Source of the DNA: Acidobacteriaceae bacterium KBS 89
Lineage (GTDB): Bacteria; Acidobacteriota; Terriglobia; Terriglobales; Acidobacteriaceae
Assembly: GCA_000381605.1 (NCBI GenBank)
Contig: KB906761.1
Coordinates: 1-64,000 of the forward strand
Direction: 5' to 3'
DNA length: 64,000 nucleotides
The position numbers and the translations under genes were made by a program. The notes under the pieces were generated by a model. The model did no database searches. It was given only the letters and a program-made list of their open reading frames with translations, and was not told the origin of the DNA. Within the stretch, counting starts at the first letter, position 1; every line of letters starts with the position of its first letter. Positions 61,701 to 64,000 of the stretch are shown here, one piece after another.

Positions 61701-62465
61701 GGTCAGAGCTACATCGACGCAAACTACACCTGGAGCCGTGCGCTGACCAACGCGATCAACGACTACAGCACAGCGCCGCAGAACGTGTACAACATCAATG
61801 GCGACTATGGCCGCGCAGTGTATGACCGCACGAACATTCTCACCTTTGATGGCGTGTATGAGCTGCCTTGGTATAAAGACCAGAAGGGCGTTGTGGGTCA
61901 TCTTGTTGGTGGTTGGGAGATCACCGGTCTCTACACGATTAACAGCGGCCTACCACTCACAGTAACGTTGGGTTCCGGGGGCGGCACTATCTGCTACGCC
62001 TGCACGACGACAGCTACGCAGACCAGCGTGCTTGGACTTCCGAACGGCGGAGTTGTGAACGACTCGGCGGGCCTGGGCATTATGAACAGCCCCGATCCGG
62101 CTTCACTGCGTCCAAACCAGGTGCTGGATCCAAACAACGGCTATGGCCAAAAGATTCACACGCGCCTCAATTGGTTCTATCGGCCGGCGTTCGTATCGCC
62201 GACGGCGGCCGCTGTGCAGGTTGGCAATGAGAAGCGAGGGGCTATCAACGGACCTGGCTATAACCGTCTCGACGTCGGTATCTTCCGAAACTTCAAGATC
62301 CATGAAGGTATCGTCTTCCAACTCCGCGGAGAGGCGTTCAATACTTTGAACCATACAAACTTCCAGGCGGTTGGCGTGTCCGGTACAACGCCTACCAGTT
62401 TTGGACAAGTAACAAGTGCGCGCGACAACCGCATCATGCAAGTGGCTGGAAAGATCACCTTCTAA
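58782..62465 (+). CDS. TonB-dependent receptor with carboxypeptidase-regulatory-like N-terminal domain (Oar-like)
   Basis: About 1227 residues from the ATG at 58782, which has CAGGAGA upstream; a longer frame without a ribosome site begins at 58713. A signal peptide (ALLWVALLTVFSVVANAQ) precedes a CarboxypepD_reg/Cna-like domain (GSISGTITDSSGANVKGAAVILTN, then TSLPLGTYTIKITASGF), a plug domain (SQGLINGTQIRELALNNRNYEQLLLLQPGV, TIDGADNVDRG), and a long beta-barrel. The barrel ends LRGEAFNTLNHTNFQAVGV ... RIMQVAGKITF, the C-terminal aromatic residue needed for outer-membrane insertion. Such Oar-like receptors are abundant in Acidobacteria and import large ligands, often carbohydrates. Ligand unknown; no partner gene is adjacent. 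A strong terminator follows. Confidence 0.94.
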   Translation: MSRLGLRVSALLWVALLTVFSVVANAQESTGSISGTITDSSGANVKGAAVILTNTDRGQDVRTLTTNSAGFYTATSLPLGTYTIKITASGFKGDEVTGLVLHVNDALTVNRTLAVGNAGETVTVVADQVQLNLENGMSQGLINGTQIRELALNNRNYEQLLLLQPGVSYGGASDQLYIGTSLPSGTSAQVAFSIDGSRPTSNNWTIDGADNVDRGANLTLLSYPSVDAIAEFKTLRGTYLAEFGRNASGQINVITRSGTNAFHGSAYEFFRNNIFNANAYFNKISSVVTPRPLLRYNDFGYTIGGPVWIPHVYDGRNKTFFFFSQELRRVVNYATATALIPTTAELNGDFTQGFGATNIPGPVAVCNSYTQSQATASYTCNSYGTKVTNISPTAKAYIQDIYSKLPQPNVAANIAAGLDPHSYIYNQRNIFNDNQQIVRIDQTFAKLSLYYRYIHDSLPSQEAGGLFNGNALPGVPTTSTRSPGTQQLGHATYTFSPSLLADVGYAYSYGGVLSSPIGLGAQVNSPDIKPTLPFSTAGSASSTALGIIPTVSFASGLTSITNTGVYDDTDHNQNVFGSVTKTLGRQTFKAGVTYNHYTKHENALGNGSPFPQGSFGFTNAGAATPSATQAAAAGGAVPSAADAALANFLMGNVNNGFTQGSAALTVNVVQNSIEAYVQDDWKATPRLTLNLGVRYSYFAQPTDSNNLLSNFDPGTYNPANSMTVSSTGVLCLPNVTLCANANGLNRGSANPTGDKLNGVILGTPGSFGHASPYGASVASAQKANFAPRLGFAYDVFGDGRTALRGGFGMAYDQSQVHPYENNVFSNQPYVNVPTIPITTLDNPAGGTASVSTALPSVQGFSVNYQTPYTMQYSLDVQQAVTSTWMLDVGYFGSQSRHLQGVVDRNTLQPGAFLSKGLSQYAVAGCTNGFASTSCEQQLNQIRPFPGYLNVNITSTIFTANYNGLQVKTTKKFSGQSYIDANYTWSRALTNAINDYSTAPQNVYNINGDYGRAVYDRTNILTFDGVYELPWYKDQKGVVGHLVGGWEITGLYTINSGLPLTVTLGSGGGTICYACTTTATQTSVLGLPNGGVVNDSAGLGIMNSPDPASLRPNQVLDPNNGYGQKIHTRLNWFYRPAFVSPTAAAVQVGNEKRGAINGPGYNRLDVGIFRNFKIHEGIVFQLRGEAFNTLNHTNFQAVGVSGTTPTSFGQVTSARDNRIMQVAGKITF

Positions 62466-62481
62466 GTCCTAAAAGGGTCCC

Positions 62482-62517
62482 AGCGGCGTCTGCCTTTTGA
62501 CTGACGCCGCTTTTTTT
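62482..62517 (+). terminator. Intrinsic terminator after the receptor gene
   Basis: AGCGGCGTC pairs perfectly with GACGCCGCT around a 12-nt loop and is followed by a run of seven T. It is 16 bp past the stop codon. Confidence 0.92.
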
Positions 62518-62577
62518 GGTTTGACCGAGCCGAAATATGAGCCATTAGACAACAATTTCATCCGCTAGAATCCTTCC

Positions 62578-63573
62578 ATGCGATTATTTCGTTCGCGATC
62601 ATTATTCGGATTGTTGGTCGCCATCTTTTCGGCAGCCGGGGCGTGGGCACAAAGCACACGGCTGACCCTCCCAGCTCAGATCCATGCGATTGAAGCAGAG
62701 CATCATGGGGACGTTGCATTGTTTGCCGAGAACCTGAAGACACATGAGACCGTAGCTACCTCTCCGGACACGCCCGTGCAGACGGCTTCCGTGATTAAAC
62801 TCGCGATCCTGTATGAGGCTCTCGAGCAAGTACGTAGCGGCAAAGCCCACTTCGACGACCGGGTCACCTTGACCCCCGCTGACCAAGTTCCCGGATCCGG
62901 CGTGCTGAGGTTGTTTGACGCACCGCTTTCGCTGACGCTGAAGGATGTGCTGACGATGATGGTCGTGATGAGTGACAATAGCGCGACGAACCTTGCGATC
63001 GATCATCTAGGGCTCGAGAACATCGACGACCGAATTGCGAAGCTGGGACTAAAGGACACCTATCTCTACAAGAAAATTTTTACTCCCGCACCAGTTGGGG
63101 CGGCGATGCCAACTGATCAGAAGCGGTTCGGCCTCGGCAAGACGACGGCCCGCGAGATGGCAACACTAATGACAAAATTTGTGCGCTGTGAACTCGCGGA
63201 ACCTGCCAGTCCAACACAGTCGGAGGATGCTGCTCTGTGCGATGTGGCGCTGAAGATGCTGCGCCTACAGTTCTACCGGAGTGCAATACCGCGGTATCTG
63301 GATGGAATGCCGGGAGTGGCGAGCGACTCGATTGCGAACAAAACGGGATCGCTCGATGCAGTGCGGAACGATGTCGCAGCAATCTCGACAAAGAACGGGA
63401 TCGTAATTATTTCAGCCTTCACGTTCAACAATAAAGACCACTCGTGGGGAGCGGAGCAAGAAGGCGAGCTGACCATTGCGAAACTCGCCAAGGCGATCAT
63501 TCAAAGCTGGTCGCCGGATGGTCTGACGGCGTGGTCGAGTCAAGTAAGCAAGAATTTATCCGCGGGTAAATGA
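62578..63573 (+). CDS. Class A beta-lactamase-like serine hydrolase (exported)
   Basis: 331 residues with a signal peptide (SLFGLLVAIFSAAGAWAQ). Catalytic core of the penicillin-binding/beta-lactamase fold: TASVIKL (Ser-x-x-Lys), MSDNSATN (SDN) and NKTGSLDAVRND (KTG). The class A omega-loop signature with general-base Glu (ExxLN) is not found where expected, between TDQKRFGLGKTTAREM and the SDN box. Therefore strong beta-lactamase action is doubtful; D-Ala-D-Ala carboxypeptidase or esterase activity is equally possible. The protein stands alone between the receptor terminator and a response-regulator gene. Confidence 0.85.
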   Translation: MRLFRSRSLFGLLVAIFSAAGAWAQSTRLTLPAQIHAIEAEHHGDVALFAENLKTHETVATSPDTPVQTASVIKLAILYEALEQVRSGKAHFDDRVTLTPADQVPGSGVLRLFDAPLSLTLKDVLTMMVVMSDNSATNLAIDHLGLENIDDRIAKLGLKDTYLYKKIFTPAPVGAAMPTDQKRFGLGKTTAREMATLMTKFVRCELAEPASPTQSEDAALCDVALKMLRLQFYRSAIPRYLDGMPGVASDSIANKTGSLDAVRNDVAAISTKNGIVIISAFTFNNKDHSWGAEQEGELTIAKLAKAIIQSWSPDGLTAWSSQVSKNLSAGK

Positions 63574-63812
63574 CCGTTTTCAAGAACTTGTCCTGTCGCT
63601 TCCATCGAGGTGCGATACTTGCGGCTTGCATGAATAGCGGCCGGTCGAGTAAGGTATCGCTTGATTTTTTGTTGGCTTTGTAAACAGCTGCTCTTTGAGG
63701 TGTGCGAACAAACTCCATTGATGTCTAATGGAGTAATGTGTCTGTTGCGTGTTGTCATGAATCTCGCGTCCTCTGTTTGCTGCAATGCGTACCAAAGCGG
63801 TGGAGCACTCGC
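63574..63812. other. Intergenic region, nothing recognised
   Basis: About 240 bp. It ends in the GGAG ribosome site of the response-regulator gene. No other signal identified. Confidence 0.4.
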
Positions 63813-64000
63813 ATGATCGAAACGTCGAAGTCTTTCACCCTTTCTGCAATCAAGGTGCTCGTGATCGATGACAACGAGGCCCATGCTCAAGGCCTTTCAG
63901 AGCTCTTGACACTGTCAGGGTTCGGTAGCATTTACGCCACTACAGGAAAGAAAGGTCTTGAACTGGCGGTAAGCCAGTCGGTGGACGCAGTCCTTCTTGA
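63813..64000 (+). CDS. Response regulator receiver, 5' part (cut by window)
   Basis: The ATG at 63813 has GGAG about 8 nt upstream. The 62 visible residues read MIETSKSFTLSAIKVLVIDD, NEAHAQGLSELLTLSG, and onward to SVDAVLL, where the phospho-acceptor Asp would follow just at the window edge. The VLVIDDN acidic pocket and amphipathic first helix are typical of CheY-like receivers. Whether an output domain follows cannot be seen. Confidence 0.88.
   Translation, partial: MIETSKSFTLSAIKVLVIDDNEAHAQGLSELLTLSGFGSIYATTGKKGLELAVSQSVDAVLL

Overview
The window looks like a chromosomal segment of an acidobacterium, most likely class Terriglobia (relatives of Edaphobacter, Granulicella, Terriglobus). 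This is inferred from family content: two large 'duplicated orphan' FtsX-type permeases, an Oar-like TonB-dependent receptor with an N-terminal carboxypeptidase-regulatory domain, a DmsE-type multiheme cytochrome, DUF6599, DUF5995 and TIGR03118 proteins, and a propeller-type histidine kinase. GC content is moderate to high. There is one tRNA (Thr, CGT anticodon). I see no rRNA, CRISPR array or intact transposase.

Layout. 0-9 kb: 3' part of a periplasmic multiheme cytochrome c, then a fermentative carbon block of phosphoketolase, phosphate acetyltransferase and acetate kinase (minus strand) facing a divergent glycogen phosphorylase. Together they can take stored glucan to acetyl-phosphate, acetyl-CoA or acetate. 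9-9.8 kb: decayed DNA with remnants of a TolC-type outer-membrane protein and a LysR-type regulator. 9.8-18.3 kb: a YVTN beta-propeller protein, a squalene/phytoene synthase-like enzyme, and two acidobacterial permeases around a MarR regulator with a perfect operator-like palindrome. 18.5-24.7 kb: an integrase N-terminal fragment, a propeller histidine kinase with its NarL-type response regulator, an ECF sigma factor, a frameshifted SRPBCC-like pseudogene and tRNA-Thr with a nearby 13-bp copy of part of itself. This stretch has several marks of past insertion and decay.

24.8-31.5 kb: flavin monooxygenase, secreted GH28 pectinase, DUF6599 protein and an exported TIGR03118 propeller. 31.5-33 kb: a small operon of an AHSA1/SRPBCC protein, an ArsR-type repressor and an AhpD-like protein, with twin palindromes around its promoter. 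33-41.8 kb: GNAT and amidohydrolase; AsmA-like protein; small membrane protein overlapping a LOG-family gene; STAS protein; a PHP-domain protein followed by a GT4 glycosyltransferase; a second GNAT. 41.8-46.8 kb: a secreted GH13-like protein that has lost its catalytic residues, a DUF5995 protein, an exported M28 peptidase and a double-VOC exported protein. 46.8-52.9 kb: L-piperidine-6-carboxylate-type aldehyde dehydrogenase, a large FAD/Fe-S 2-hydroxyacid dehydrogenase and an amidase. 52.9-58.3 kb: GlgE and a TreS-maltokinase fusion with overlapping genes, a trehalose-to-alpha-glucan pathway that complements glgP at the other end. 58.8-64 kb: TonB-dependent receptor with a clear terminator, a class A beta-lactamase-like serine hydrolase and the start of a response regulator.

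No single locus is clearly a new system. The best candidates for a second look are the inactivated GH13 homologue, the twin-palindrome ArsR operon, the possible lysine-catabolism cluster, and the decayed 9-kb and 18-25-kb regions.
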